A stretch of 64,000 bases of DNA from an uncultured Aquimarina sp. GTDB taxonomy: Bacteria; Bacteroidota; Bacteroidia; Flavobacteriales; Flavobacteriaceae. The DNA lies in assembly GCA_947503835.1 (NCBI GenBank), contig CANNFM010000012.1:124001-188000 (forward strand), in the 5' to 3' direction. Position 1 is the stretch's first letter. The number at the start of each line of letters is the position of its first letter. Below are positions 9,929 through 18,338 of the stretch, piece after piece. The notes beneath the pieces are model-generated. The model was not told where the DNA came from. It saw only the letters and a list, made by a program, of their open reading frames with translations, and made no database searches. The translations under genes were made by a program, and so were the position numbers.

Positions 9929-10148
9929 ATATTTTGGAATGTTGGCCGAAGCCACAACAATTACCGAAGAACAATTCTCTACCGAAAGTTGTTCTGTATC
10001 TGAGTTACTGAAAAAATTGAGGACCCAATATCCAGAATTAAGCAAAAAAGATTTTAAGGTGGCTATTAATCAACAATTGGTAGATCATACCTATATTATT
10101 AAAACCGAAGCAGAAATTGCATTATTACCTCCGTTTGCAGGAGGATAA
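9912..10148 (+). CDS. moaD: Molybdopterin synthase sulfur carrier subunit MoaD
   Basis: This 78-residue beta-grasp protein ends in the family's Gly-Gly tail (LLPPFAGG). MoeB adenylylates that terminus, which is then thiocarboxylated and donates sulfur to MoaE. The start overlaps the mobA 3' end and moeB follows after 11 bp. Length and tail are normal for the family. Confidence 0.92.
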   Translation: MQLTIKYFGMLAEATTITEEQFSTESCSVSELLKKLRTQYPELSKKDFKVAINQQLVDHTYIIKTEAEIALLPPFAGG

Positions 10149-10159
10149 TTAAAAATGAA

Positions 10160-11263
10160 ATGAAATCAAGCAATCGATATAACAGACAAATTATACTGCC
10201 AGAGATAGGTGAATCTGGTCAGGAAAAACTCAATGCATCCAAAGTATTGGTTATAGGAGCAGGTGGATTGGGGTGCCCAGTTTTGCAATACCTTACTGCA
10301 GCTGGTATTGGCACTCTTGGCATTATTGATTTTGATGTAGTAGAGGCTTCTAACCTGCATCGCCAGGTGCTGTACGGTGATAACTCTTTGGGAAAAAACA
10401 AATCTTTGGCAGCCAAAGCCAGGCTTACTGACCTCAACCCTACAATAACTATCCATGCATATCCAGAGAAACTAACCACAAAAAACGCATTGACTCTTTT
10501 TTCTGAATATGACATTATTGTTGATGGGACTGATAATTTCTCTACTCGATATTTGGTGAATGATGCTTGTGTAATTACAGGCAAACCTCTGGTATATGGT
10601 GCTATTTTTAAGTATCAAGGTCAAGTCTCTGTATTTAATTATCAAAATGGTCCTTCTTATCGATGCCTTTTCCCCGATCCTCCAAAAGCAGGAAGCGTTC
10701 CTTCTTGTGCCGAGATCGGAGTTTTAGGCGTATTGCCAGGAATTATAGGAAGCATGCAGGCTAATGAAGTATTAAAAATAATTTTAAGTCTAGGTAATGT
10801 CCTTAACGGGAAACTCTTGATGTATGATAGTCTAACAGCACAATCTTCATCATTTTCTATTAACCGCGTTTCCTCTGAAGTATCAAAAGTGCTTGCTTCT
10901 GCAAAAAACTTTGAAACTATAGATTATGATCTTTTTTGTGGTATCAAACAAGTTTCTGAAATTACGGCAAAAGATGTATTCCTGTTAGAAGATGTCCAGT
11001 TTATTGATGTTCGAGAAGCTTATGAACAACCAAAAATCGAAAACCTGAACCCTAGTTGTATTCCTTTGGGTAATCTTCAACAGCAAATAAACGATCTAGA
11101 TAAAGATAAAGAAACCATAGTGTTTTGTCAATCCGGTATTCGAAGTAAAAAAGCGGTAGAAATTCTTTTAGCCAATGGGTTTGAAAATGTATCGCATGTA
11201 AAAGGAGGAGCAATTGCTTTAAATAATAGTATACCAGACCTCACAGGTTTTGAAAACCTGTGA
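10160..11263 (+). CDS. moeB: MoeB/ThiF-family adenylyltransferase with C-terminal rhodanese domain
   Basis: This E1-like enzyme activates the MoaD C-terminus with ATP. The Rossmann motif VLVIGAGGLGCPVLQYLTAA sits near residue 28, NLHRQVLY near 65 and DGTDNFSTRYLVND near 120. The C-terminal third is a rhodanese domain with active site CQSGIRS, so one protein may adenylylate MoaD and deliver sulfur. The CxxC pairs that hold zinc in E. coli MoeB are not intact: the first reads SYRC and the second is missing. The last residues (TGFENL) are encoded by a 33-bp palindrome that spans the stop codon. Confidence 0.88.
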   Translation: MKSSNRYNRQIILPEIGESGQEKLNASKVLVIGAGGLGCPVLQYLTAAGIGTLGIIDFDVVEASNLHRQVLYGDNSLGKNKSLAAKARLTDLNPTITIHAYPEKLTTKNALTLFSEYDIIVDGTDNFSTRYLVNDACVITGKPLVYGAIFKYQGQVSVFNYQNGPSYRCLFPDPPKAGSVPSCAEIGVLGVLPGIIGSMQANEVLKIILSLGNVLNGKLLMYDSLTAQSSSFSINRVSSEVSKVLASAKNFETIDYDLFCGIKQVSEITAKDVFLLEDVQFIDVREAYEQPKIENLNPSCIPLGNLQQQINDLDKDKETIVFCQSGIRSKKAVEILLANGFENVSHVKGGAIALNNSIPDLTGFENL

Positions 11264-11268
11264 GGTCT
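11236..11268. repeat. 33-bp palindrome overlapping the moeB stop codon
   Basis: Arms 11236-11251 (AGACCTCACAGGTTTT) and 11253-11268 are perfect 16-bp complements around a single G. The element supplies the last moeB codons and stop and ends 12 bp before moaE. It resembles dispersed palindromes I recall from other Bacteroidetes and could act as an mRNA processing or attenuation hairpin. Confidence 0.75.
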
Positions 11269-11280
11269 AAAAAAATAATC

Positions 11281-11724
11281 ATGGAAAAAAAGAAACCAAA
11301 AAGCGTATTTAAACAAGGTGCCATTTCATCAGAATTTATTGGTGAATCTATTGCAAAACATCAAACCAAAACCAGTATTGGGGCTCATAATATCTTTTTA
11401 GGTCAAGTACGGGCCGATGAGATTGATGGTAAAATTATTACCGCAATCGATTACACCGCTTATGAAGAAATGGCAAATCAAAAGTTTCATGAAATCAGAG
11501 AAGCTACATTCGAAAAATTTGACCTCACATGTATGCATATTTATCATAGCTTAGGAAAAGTAAATGCTGGAGAAATTTGCCTGTTTGTTTTTGTGTCATC
11601 CCCAAGAAGAAAGGTAGTTTTTGAAGCATTAGAATATGTTGTTGAAGCAATCAAAGCAGACGTTCCTGTTTTTGGAAAAGAAGTTTTCGAAGATCAAACG
11701 CATCAATGGAAACAAAATAGCTGA
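11281..11724 (+). CDS. moaE: Molybdopterin synthase catalytic subunit MoaE
   Basis: MoaE converts cPMP to molybdopterin using thiocarboxylated MoaD. Family features include GAHNIFLGQVRADEIDGK, DYTAYEEMA near residue 60, IYHSLGKVNAGEICLFVFV and SPRRKVVFEALEYVVEAIKA with the catalytic Lys region. I placed the start at the ATG at 11281, since the upstream frame from 11260 lies in the palindrome. A repeat-filled gap of 309 bp follows. Confidence 0.92.
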   Translation: MEKKKPKSVFKQGAISSEFIGESIAKHQTKTSIGAHNIFLGQVRADEIDGKIITAIDYTAYEEMANQKFHEIREATFEKFDLTCMHIYHSLGKVNAGEICLFVFVSSPRRKVVFEALEYVVEAIKADVPVFGKEVFEDQTHQWKQNS

Positions 11725-11763
11725 AAAACCCGTTGTGCATTTTGGGAAATATTGTAAAAAAGT

Positions 11764-11881
11764 GTCAGTTCGAGTGTTTTGTTGTAATGAAATGAAAACA
11801 AAATGTATCGAGAACAGCTTTTTTGATCCAAAATCCTATTCTCGATACACTTCGCCCTTCAGTCGAAGTACTCGAATTGAC
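11764..11881. repeat. Family A imperfect inverted repeat, copy 1
   Basis: A 118-bp element has ends GTCAGTTCGAG (11764-11774) and CTCGAATTGAC (11871-11881), with an inner inverted pair TGTATCGAGA / TCTCGATACA. Related copies lie at 45761, 52533, 55296 and 63466. Together with the family B element it fills most of the 309-bp gap between moaE and moaCB. The 97-codon ORF crossing it is not a gene. Confidence 0.8.
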
Positions 11882-11937
11882 GAATTTTGGATCAAAAAAG
11901 TCAAAATTCACAATGAGTTTGAAAAATAATACATCAT

Positions 11938-12006
11938 GTCACACTAAGCCTGTCGAAGTGAAATTGAAAAACAAGATGCAATAGTCTTCGACAAGCTCAG
12001 ACTGAC
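11938..12006. repeat. Family B inverted repeat (GTCGAAG type)
   Basis: Arms 11938-11958 (GTCACACTAAGCCTGTCGAAG) and 11986-12006 (CTTCGACAAGCTCAGACTGAC) match at 17 of 21 paired positions around a 27-bp centre. It lies 27 bp upstream of moaCB and may form a hairpin in the operon mRNA. Confidence 0.7.
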
Positions 12007-12033
12007 ATCGATTATAAAATTGAATTAAAATAC

Positions 12034-12945
12034 ATGGTAGACATCACACATAAAGCATCTACACTAAGAGTAGCCACTGCACAAGCAGTGGTAAAAGTAA
12101 GCAAGCCCGAAACTATCGATGCCATACAAAAAGGAACTGTACCCAAAGGGGATGTATTTGCAATGAGTAAAGCCGCCGGACTACTTGGTGTAAAAAAAAC
12201 ACCCGACTTGTTACCAGATTGCCACCCTTTACCTATCGAATATACAGGTATTGATTATAAAATTGAAGGTTTAGATATTACAGTATTGGTGACCATAAAA
12301 ACGATATATAAAACCGGTGTAGAAGTCGAAGCTATGCATGGTGCAAGTGTAGTGGCCTTAAATATGTATGATATGCTTAAACCCATTGACAAAGGGGTAG
12401 AGATTCACCATATTAAATTACTTGAGAAAAAAGGAGGAAAATCAGACTATAAAGATAAATTTAGAAGGGATCTTCAAGCAGCTGTAATTGTATGTTCTGA
12501 TACTATTTCTGAAGGGAAAAAAGAAGATAAAGCAGGTAAAGCGATTATTGCAAAATTAGAAAACTGCGAAGTTGGTATTTTGGATTACATCATTATTCCT
12601 GATGAAGTAGAAATCATTCAGGAAAAAGCGAAATTGTATCAAGAACAAGGAGCCGATTTGATCATTTATACCGGAGGTACGGGTTTATCAAAACGTGATG
12701 TAACTCCGGAAGCTATAAAACCTCTTTTAGACAGAACAATCCCCGGTATCGAAGAAGCGATTCGCAAATATGGCCAGGACCGTATGCCTTATGCGATGTT
12801 ATCAAGAAGTGTGGTGGGAACGATCAAAAACACTTTAGTAATGGCACTCCCCGGATCTACCAACGGAGCCAAAGAATCGATGGAAGCTATTTTTCCTGAA
12901 GTACTGCATGTGTATAGAATTTTAAAAGGAGCGAGACATGACTAA
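12034..12945 (+). CDS. moaCB: Bifunctional MoaC-MoaB molybdenum cofactor protein
   Basis: Residues 1-145 are MoaC (MVDITHKASTLRVATA, CHPLPI, the MEAMHGASVVALNMYDM-like stretch), the cPMP synthase that follows MoaA. Residues 150-303 are MoaB/MogA-like (VIVCSDTISEGKKEDKAG, IIYTGGTGLSKRDVTPEAI, MALPGSTNGAKES), which adenylylates molybdopterin. The fusion is known in Bacteroidetes. The 3' end overlaps moaA by 8 bp. Confidence 0.92.
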   Translation: MVDITHKASTLRVATAQAVVKVSKPETIDAIQKGTVPKGDVFAMSKAAGLLGVKKTPDLLPDCHPLPIEYTGIDYKIEGLDITVLVTIKTIYKTGVEVEAMHGASVVALNMYDMLKPIDKGVEIHHIKLLEKKGGKSDYKDKFRRDLQAAVIVCSDTISEGKKEDKAGKAIIAKLENCEVGILDYIIIPDEVEIIQEKAKLYQEQGADLIIYTGGTGLSKRDVTPEAIKPLLDRTIPGIEEAIRKYGQDRMPYAMLSRSVVGTIKNTLVMALPGSTNGAKESMEAIFPEVLHVYRILKGARHD

Positions 12946-13939
12946 ATCCAACATACTTACAGATACATTTGGCAGAAAACACAATTACCTTCGTATTTCG
13001 CTTACAGAGCGTTGTAATCTGCGCTGCACCTATTGCATGCCGGCAGATGGGATTGTATTATCCCCTAAGGCACATATTATGACCTATGAAGAGATCTACA
13101 CCATCGCCAAAGAATTTGTGGATCATGGTGTTACAAAAATTCGCTTAACAGGCGGCGAACCATTAATCCGTAAAGATGCCGCTCAGATTATAGAAAAACT
13201 CGCTTCGCTACCTGTACAACTTACCTTAACCACTAATGGCGTTATCGTAGATAAGTTTATCGATCTTTTTAAGAAATGTGGCATCAAAACCTTGAATGTA
13301 AGCCTAGATTCCTTGGATGCTACGAAAAATAAAGAAATCACGAGAAGAAATTATTTTGATAAAGTGTACCAAAATATTCTGCTGCTGGTTAAAGAAGGGT
13401 TTCATGTAAAGGTAAATTGTGTTTTAATGAAGGGCTTCAATGATAATGAGATTATTGATTTTATTAATTTAAGTAAAAACCTACCCTTGCATGTACGGTT
13501 TATAGAATTTATGCCTTTTGATGGTAACCAATGGAATATGGATAAACTGGTTTCGCTTAAAGAAATCCTTTCCGAAGTAAATTCAAACTTCAAAGAAAAT
13601 GAAATCATAAAACTAAAAGATGCTCCTAATGATACTACCAAAAGTTATCAAATAGAGGGCTATCAAGGTACTTTTGCTATCATAAGTTCAGTGACTAATC
13701 CATTTTGTGATGGTTGTAATAGAATTCGTCTTACTGCCAATGGGCAAATCAAAAATTGTTTGTTTTCTTCAAAAGAATCAGATTTGCTAACGCCACTTAG
13801 AGAAGGAAACTCCATATCGCCTATTATTCAAAAAACTATTCAGTCCAAATTTAAAATTCGTAGTGGGATGGATACTATAGATAAATTCAAAAAAACAGAT
13901 GGTCATAATAATCGAAGTATGATTACGATTGGAGGATAA
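12938..13939 (+). CDS. moaA: GTP 3',8-cyclase MoaA
   Basis: This radical SAM enzyme starts Moco synthesis from GTP. The SAM cluster motif CNLRCTYCM sits at residues 26-34 and the GGEP motif near 71. The second 4Fe-4S site reads NPFCDGCNRIRLTANGQIKNC in two parts near residues 255-275. The MoaA C-terminal GG tail is present (MITIGG). It is the last gene of the Moco operon and converges, with a 6-bp gap, on the CBM48 gene on the other strand. Confidence 0.95.
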   Translation: MTKSNILTDTFGRKHNYLRISLTERCNLRCTYCMPADGIVLSPKAHIMTYEEIYTIAKEFVDHGVTKIRLTGGEPLIRKDAAQIIEKLASLPVQLTLTTNGVIVDKFIDLFKKCGIKTLNVSLDSLDATKNKEITRRNYFDKVYQNILLLVKEGFHVKVNCVLMKGFNDNEIIDFINLSKNLPLHVRFIEFMPFDGNQWNMDKLVSLKEILSEVNSNFKENEIIKLKDAPNDTTKSYQIEGYQGTFAIISSVTNPFCDGCNRIRLTANGQIKNCLFSSKESDLLTPLREGNSISPIIQKTIQSKFKIRSGMDTIDKFKKTDGHNNRSMITIGG

Positions 13940-13945
13940 ATTGTA

Positions 13946-14911
13946 CTATTTTACAATACAAACAGAATTCACATTTCCCTGGGCATCATACTCTTTTACG
14001 GTATTGTCAGGGTCTAATATCCATTTATTATCTACTATGTACTTATAATGATACTTGCCTCCAGAAAGCATTAGGGTATCTACCCACCCGCTTTTGGTTT
14101 TGGTCATTTTACACTCACTCTCTGACCAATCATTAAATGATCCGGTTAGAATTACCTCTTGTGCCTCTAGATTACCATTAAGTATAAACTCTTTAGGAGC
14201 TTTAATATCTATAAAGGAGTTATATTCATTAAATTCATTTCTCTTTTTTAAAGGGTTGTCGGGGTCTTCAATCCACATACCATCAACAATAAATTTATAT
14301 TCATATTTACCTGGCCTTACTTTTAGAGTCAATGTCCAACAATCTTCGGTCTTGGTCATTCTAAAAAGATCTTCATTCCACTTATTAAAACTACCACTTA
14401 GCACTACCCTTCTTGCCTTAGTATAGCCATTAAGTGTGAAAGTAACATTACCCTCTTTGTCAGGATAAGCGGTATACATTTTTAGATTATAGGCGGGTAA
14501 TGCATGTCCATTCTTAAAAGCTCTAACAGCATTACCATATTCTTTGGCGGGTTCTGCCCAATAGGCATTGTTGATCACAAATTTAAATTCCCAGGAGAAC
14601 TCATCTGTAAAATCACTTAGTTTTTTCCTAAGTTCATATCGGTTCTCATCAATCTTGGTCATATTCCAGTTATTCTTTGACCAATTATTGAATTCCCCGG
14701 CAACTACCACTCTTTTTATATCCAGATCCTCAAAATCGAATACACTGCTAAATTTATCTGCAGTGGCAATTTTATAGTCTCTCTTATCAAAGGTAAAGAT
14801 TAGCTCATCGCCTTCTATTCTATATCCTTTAAAAGGTTCGGTTTGAGCATAAGAATAACTGCTTGCAAAAGCAAGTATAAAAAGAAAGCTATATAGTATT
14901 GTTCTACTCAA
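13946..14911 (-). CDS. Secreted protein with three tandem CBM48/AMPK-type glycogen-binding domains
   Basis: After a signal peptide (MSRTILYSFLFILAFASSYS), three homologous modules follow with cores VVVAGEFNNWSKNNWNMTKI, VVLSGSFNKWNEDLFRMTKT and VILTGSFNDWSESECKMTKT, each with a matching K-Y-x-Y/F-K-F-I-VD-W second half. This is the isoamylase-N/AMPK-beta type of alpha-glucan-binding fold. No catalytic domain follows, so the protein is exported and binding-only, perhaps for storage or dietary alpha-glucan. Its start overlaps the protease stop by 4 bp, so the two are co-translated. Confidence 0.8.
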   Translation of the reverse strand: MSRTILYSFLFILAFASSYSYAQTEPFKGYRIEGDELIFTFDKRDYKIATADKFSSVFDFEDLDIKRVVVAGEFNNWSKNNWNMTKIDENRYELRKKLSDFTDEFSWEFKFVINNAYWAEPAKEYGNAVRAFKNGHALPAYNLKMYTAYPDKEGNVTFTLNGYTKARRVVLSGSFNKWNEDLFRMTKTEDCWTLTLKVRPGKYEYKFIVDGMWIEDPDNPLKKRNEFNEYNSFIDIKAPKEFILNGNLEAQEVILTGSFNDWSESECKMTKTKSGWVDTLMLSGGKYHYKYIVDNKWILDPDNTVKEYDAQGNVNSVCIVK

Positions 14912-15891
14912 TTTCGTAATATTGGGTAATCTACAAAGTAAAGCTTTTCTTTTTGATAATTGATAATTGTTCTTTTTTGTCGAAAAAACTCGTATCCCAA
15001 AACACCATCCAAATCAGTCCCAAAAGCTTCATTCATCTTATTTAAATTGGTCAATATTGTATTCATAGGCCCAAAATAAACTGTTTCACTTAACCTAACA
15101 CGATACAATTTTCCTGCCATAACTTCAATCTTGTTATTACTGGCTCCTAATAGTACCAATCGTTTCTTTGGATAAAAATATTTAAGTGTTTTTTTTCTTA
15201 ATTTTTTATTTATTTGATTAAACTCGGCGGCAGTATCTAATCCAAATTTTACGTGTTGATCTCCAATATATCCTTCTATAACAATCGTATGGGTTTTCAA
15301 TCTAAAATCAATACTATCAATAATTTTTTCAGCATAGACATTCTGGTCTAATTTAACCCCAAATTTATCAACTTTGGTTAAGGTAATCTGATTTAGATGC
15401 ATATCTATAAACACTTCATAGTCTCTTAAAATACTATATCCTATAATTCCCAACAAGTGCATTTTTTTTGCTTTCTCGATATGGGATAAATTGACTATGT
15501 CTGAAATTTGATTTTTTAGATTAAAATTTTGTAATATAAATTCTTTTACATTTTGCTCAAATGTATCGTCCATCACGGCTATAACACCCGTAGTTTGCTT
15601 TCTTTTGGTAAAAAAATGATCTCTTTGCGGAAAATGCACTTCGTTTAGCATCAATGTTTCTGATCCCGTGTCAATTATGAAACTCCCTTTTTTATCATGA
15701 AGTTCTGCTTCGACAACAATTAAACGATCGACAAGTTTAAAAGGAATTCGAGCGGTATATTCATTAAGAATTTCAGCTTTAGAAAATACAATACCACTCT
15801 CTGATGAGAATATCCAAGGCACATTATCATTTGCCATAGTTGTTGTATTACAAATCAAATACAGTACTATGAATGATAGAATCTTCCCCAT
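14908..15891 (-). CDS. Exported retropepsin-like aspartyl protease family protein
   Basis: A signal peptide (residues 1-20) precedes two lobes. The first carries the active-site motif GSFIIDTGSETLML near residue 75; the second has KFGLDTAAEFNQI near 215, where the DTG becomes DTA. Each lobe ends in a hydrophobic LGIIGYSILRDY or DGVLGYEFFRQKR stretch typical of bacterial clan AA proteases. It lies first in a two-gene unit with the CBM48 protein. Substrate is unknown. Confidence 0.75.
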   Translation of the reverse strand: MGKILSFIVLYLICNTTTMANDNVPWIFSSESGIVFSKAEILNEYTARIPFKLVDRLIVVEAELHDKKGSFIIDTGSETLMLNEVHFPQRDHFFTKRKQTTGVIAVMDDTFEQNVKEFILQNFNLKNQISDIVNLSHIEKAKKMHLLGIIGYSILRDYEVFIDMHLNQITLTKVDKFGVKLDQNVYAEKIIDSIDFRLKTHTIVIEGYIGDQHVKFGLDTAAEFNQINKKLRKKTLKYFYPKKRLVLLGASNNKIEVMAGKLYRVRLSETVYFGPMNTILTNLNKMNEAFGTDLDGVLGYEFFRQKRTIINYQKEKLYFVDYPILRN

Positions 15892-15989
15892 GTTGAATAA
15901 GACCTTCTCCCATACAGTATGTTACACTTTTTATATGTTTTATTGCCAATTTTAATATAAGATTAAGAAAGTGTATCGTCTACACAGTA

Positions 15990-16032
15990 TGATAAATATC
16001 ATTGTTATCCTATCGGATCCGGGCTAATTTTA
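15990..16032 (+). promoter_or_regulatory. CRP/FNR-type box 2 and -7 box, USP-cls operon
   Basis: TGATAAATATCA at 15990-16001 is centred exactly 29.5 bp upstream of TAATTTTA at 16025-16032. The box begins 64 bp before the USP start codon. The layout fits class II activation near -41. Confidence 0.75.
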
Positions 16033-16053
16033 AGGATATTAAAATAGTACAAA

Positions 16054-16893
16054 ATGAAAAATATCCTGCTTCCGACCGATTTTTCTGATAATGCGAAGAA
16101 TGCCATATACTTTGCCATGGAGTTTTTTAAGAACGAACTCTGCACTTTTCATCTCCTTAATGTTCAAAAAGCATCCAATTATACCACAGATGATCTCATG
16201 GTGGCTCCAGCTAATACGTCGATCCATCAATCGGTAATTAGCGAAGCAAAAAAGAAGCTTGCTATCATTATAGAAGATCTAAAATCGGAATATTCAGATC
16301 AAAACTATACGTTTCATTCAATAACAGATTATGACCTCTTTACAGATGCTATAAGACAAGCCGTTAGATCCAAAAGTATTGATCTAATTGTTATGGGAAC
16401 CAATGGTGCTACCGGTGCTTCAGAGGTAGTATTTGGAAGCAATACATTAAATGTTATTCGAAAAATAGATTGTCCAACAATCGCAATACCCCAAAGATAT
16501 TCATATAAAAATCCAAAAATTGTCTTATTTGCCATTGATTATAGAGATCACTTTACCACAGAAGGTATAGAACCCTTAATGGATACCATAACAAAACATA
16601 AGTCTTCATTACGTATACTTAAAATTAAAGAAGATGAAACCGTTACTGTTGCAGAATTTGATGACAAAAAACATATGAAAGAATTCTTTAAAGAAATCAA
16701 TCATACTTTTCATTCTATAATTAATGTACCTACTGCTTTGGCTATTAATAGTTTCGTACAGATCATGGATGTAGATATGACCGCAATGTTTATCAGAAGA
16801 GAAACTTTTATGGAGCGTTTTTTTAAAGGATCTGAGACTTCAAAAATTAGTTACGGGACTAGAGTCCCATTGCTAATAATGCACAGTAAATAG
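16054..16893 (+). CDS. Two-domain universal stress protein
   Basis: Residues 1-150 form an UspA domain (ILLPTDFSDNAKNAIYFAME) with ATP-binding motif MGTNGATGASEVVFGSNT, matching G-2x-G-9x-G-S-N. The second half is a degenerate UspA domain without that motif. It is one of eight USPs in the window, all but one about 280 residues long. It leads an operon with cls (22-bp gap), patatin and the Crp regulator, and has its own CRP/FNR-type box. Confidence 0.88.
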   Translation: MKNILLPTDFSDNAKNAIYFAMEFFKNELCTFHLLNVQKASNYTTDDLMVAPANTSIHQSVISEAKKKLAIIIEDLKSEYSDQNYTFHSITDYDLFTDAIRQAVRSKSIDLIVMGTNGATGASEVVFGSNTLNVIRKIDCPTIAIPQRYSYKNPKIVLFAIDYRDHFTTEGIEPLMDTITKHKSSLRILKIKEDETVTVAEFDDKKHMKEFFKEINHTFHSIINVPTALAINSFVQIMDVDMTAMFIRRETFMERFFKGSETSKISYGTRVPLLIMHSK

Positions 16894-16915
16894 CCCGAAT
16901 AAAATTTGTGATGAA

Positions 16916-18337
16916 ATGATAATTACCATAGCTATAAGTCTATATCTCTTTATCGGAATCATTATTATCATTAGATTACTTTTAAATGGCATGCGCCCTA
17001 CTAAAACCCTGGCATGGGTACTGGCAGTATTTACAATACCAGTTGGTGGGATGTTATTATACTTGATGTTAGGTCGAAATAGAAGGAAAAATAAGCTATA
17101 TAGGCTTAAACGTACTCCCCAAATCATCAATTACATTGAAAAAACTTTAGATCAATATCCATCAATTACTAAAGAAGAATACACAGAACATCATAAAATT
17201 ATTTCTCTAATCACCAGAAACTCATACTTTGTCCCAAGCACAGGAAATGATTTAAAACTACTTAAAAATGGTGAGGTTACTTTTCGAGCGATATTCGATG
17301 CTTTAGAACAAGCTGAACATTTCATCCATTTAGAATATTATATTTTTGAAGAAGGTGAGCTATCAAAAAGCCTTTTTGAGCTTTTTCAAAAAAAAGTGAA
17401 AAACGGTGTGAAAATACGTATTCTTTATGATGGTATTGGGAGTATATCATTAAGCAAAAGGTATATTAGAAAACTTAAGCAAATAGGTGTAGAAATTCAT
17501 AAGTTTCTGCCCATACGATTTGGTAAGTTTTTATCATCAATAAACTACAGAAACCATCGTAAAATTATTGTAATCGATGATAAAATCGCCTTTACAGGAG
17601 GTATAAACGTATCTGATAAATATGTTAAAGGTGATCTTAATCTAGGAACCTGGCATGACATGCATCTACAACTTAAAGGTCCAATAGTGCATAGTCTGCA
17701 AGCTATTTTCGCAATGGATTGGTATTTGGTAAGTACCGATGATAAAATTTTAGAAACCTCATACTTTCATCCTCATCAAAAAGCAGAGGGGTCTACAGCT
17801 CAAATTGTACATAGTGGCCCCGATTCAGATTTTTCTGCCACTCAGCAGATGTATTTCTCTCTCATTAATGAAGCCAAAGACTATGTATATATTACGAATC
17901 CTTATATTATTCCTGGAGAATCTATTCTCGATGCCTTAAAAGTAGCATCATTAAGTGGAGTCGATGTGAGATTATTACTTTCAGACAATTCAGATAGTAA
18001 AATCGTACGATGGTGTGTGCGCTCTTATTTTGAAAGATTGCTACAGGCCGGAGTAAAAATTTACTTATTCTCTGAAGGGTTTTTGCACAGTAAAACTATT
18101 GTAGCCGATGATACGGTATCCTCTGTTGGGACTACCAATCTGGATATTCGAAGTTTTGAACAAAATTATGAAGTTAATGCCGTGGTATATGATGATTCTT
18201 TTGCAATAGCTTTAAAAAATGATTTTTTAAATGATTGTGATCAAAGTATTCAGTTAAACTATAATACTTTTGTACAACGACCGTGGCAGGATAAATTAAA
18301 AGAAGGTATCGCCAAGATATTTAGTCCGGTTTTATAA
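16916..18337 (+). CDS. cls: Cardiolipin synthase, phospholipase D type
   Basis: Two N-terminal membrane segments (residues 1-22 and 38-56) precede two PLD domains. The HKD motifs are HRKIIVIDDKIAFTGG near residue 217 and HSKTIVADDTVSSVGTTN near 395. The enzyme condenses phosphatidylglycerol to cardiolipin at the inner membrane. It sits between a USP and a patatin, suggesting a coupled phospholipid-remodelling response. Confidence 0.92.
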   Translation: MIITIAISLYLFIGIIIIIRLLLNGMRPTKTLAWVLAVFTIPVGGMLLYLMLGRNRRKNKLYRLKRTPQIINYIEKTLDQYPSITKEEYTEHHKIISLITRNSYFVPSTGNDLKLLKNGEVTFRAIFDALEQAEHFIHLEYYIFEEGELSKSLFELFQKKVKNGVKIRILYDGIGSISLSKRYIRKLKQIGVEIHKFLPIRFGKFLSSINYRNHRKIIVIDDKIAFTGGINVSDKYVKGDLNLGTWHDMHLQLKGPIVHSLQAIFAMDWYLVSTDDKILETSYFHPHQKAEGSTAQIVHSGPDSDFSATQQMYFSLINEAKDYVYITNPYIIPGESILDALKVASLSGVDVRLLLSDNSDSKIVRWCVRSYFERLLQAGVKIYLFSEGFLHSKTIVADDTVSSVGTTNLDIRSFEQNYEVNAVVYDDSFAIALKNDFLNDCDQSIQLNYNTFVQRPWQDKLKEGIAKIFSPVL

Positions 18338-18338
18338 T

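Noticed and set aside
11636..11929. 97-codon ORF after moaE
   Set aside because: It runs from the moaE coding region in another frame into the family A repeat, with no family similarity.
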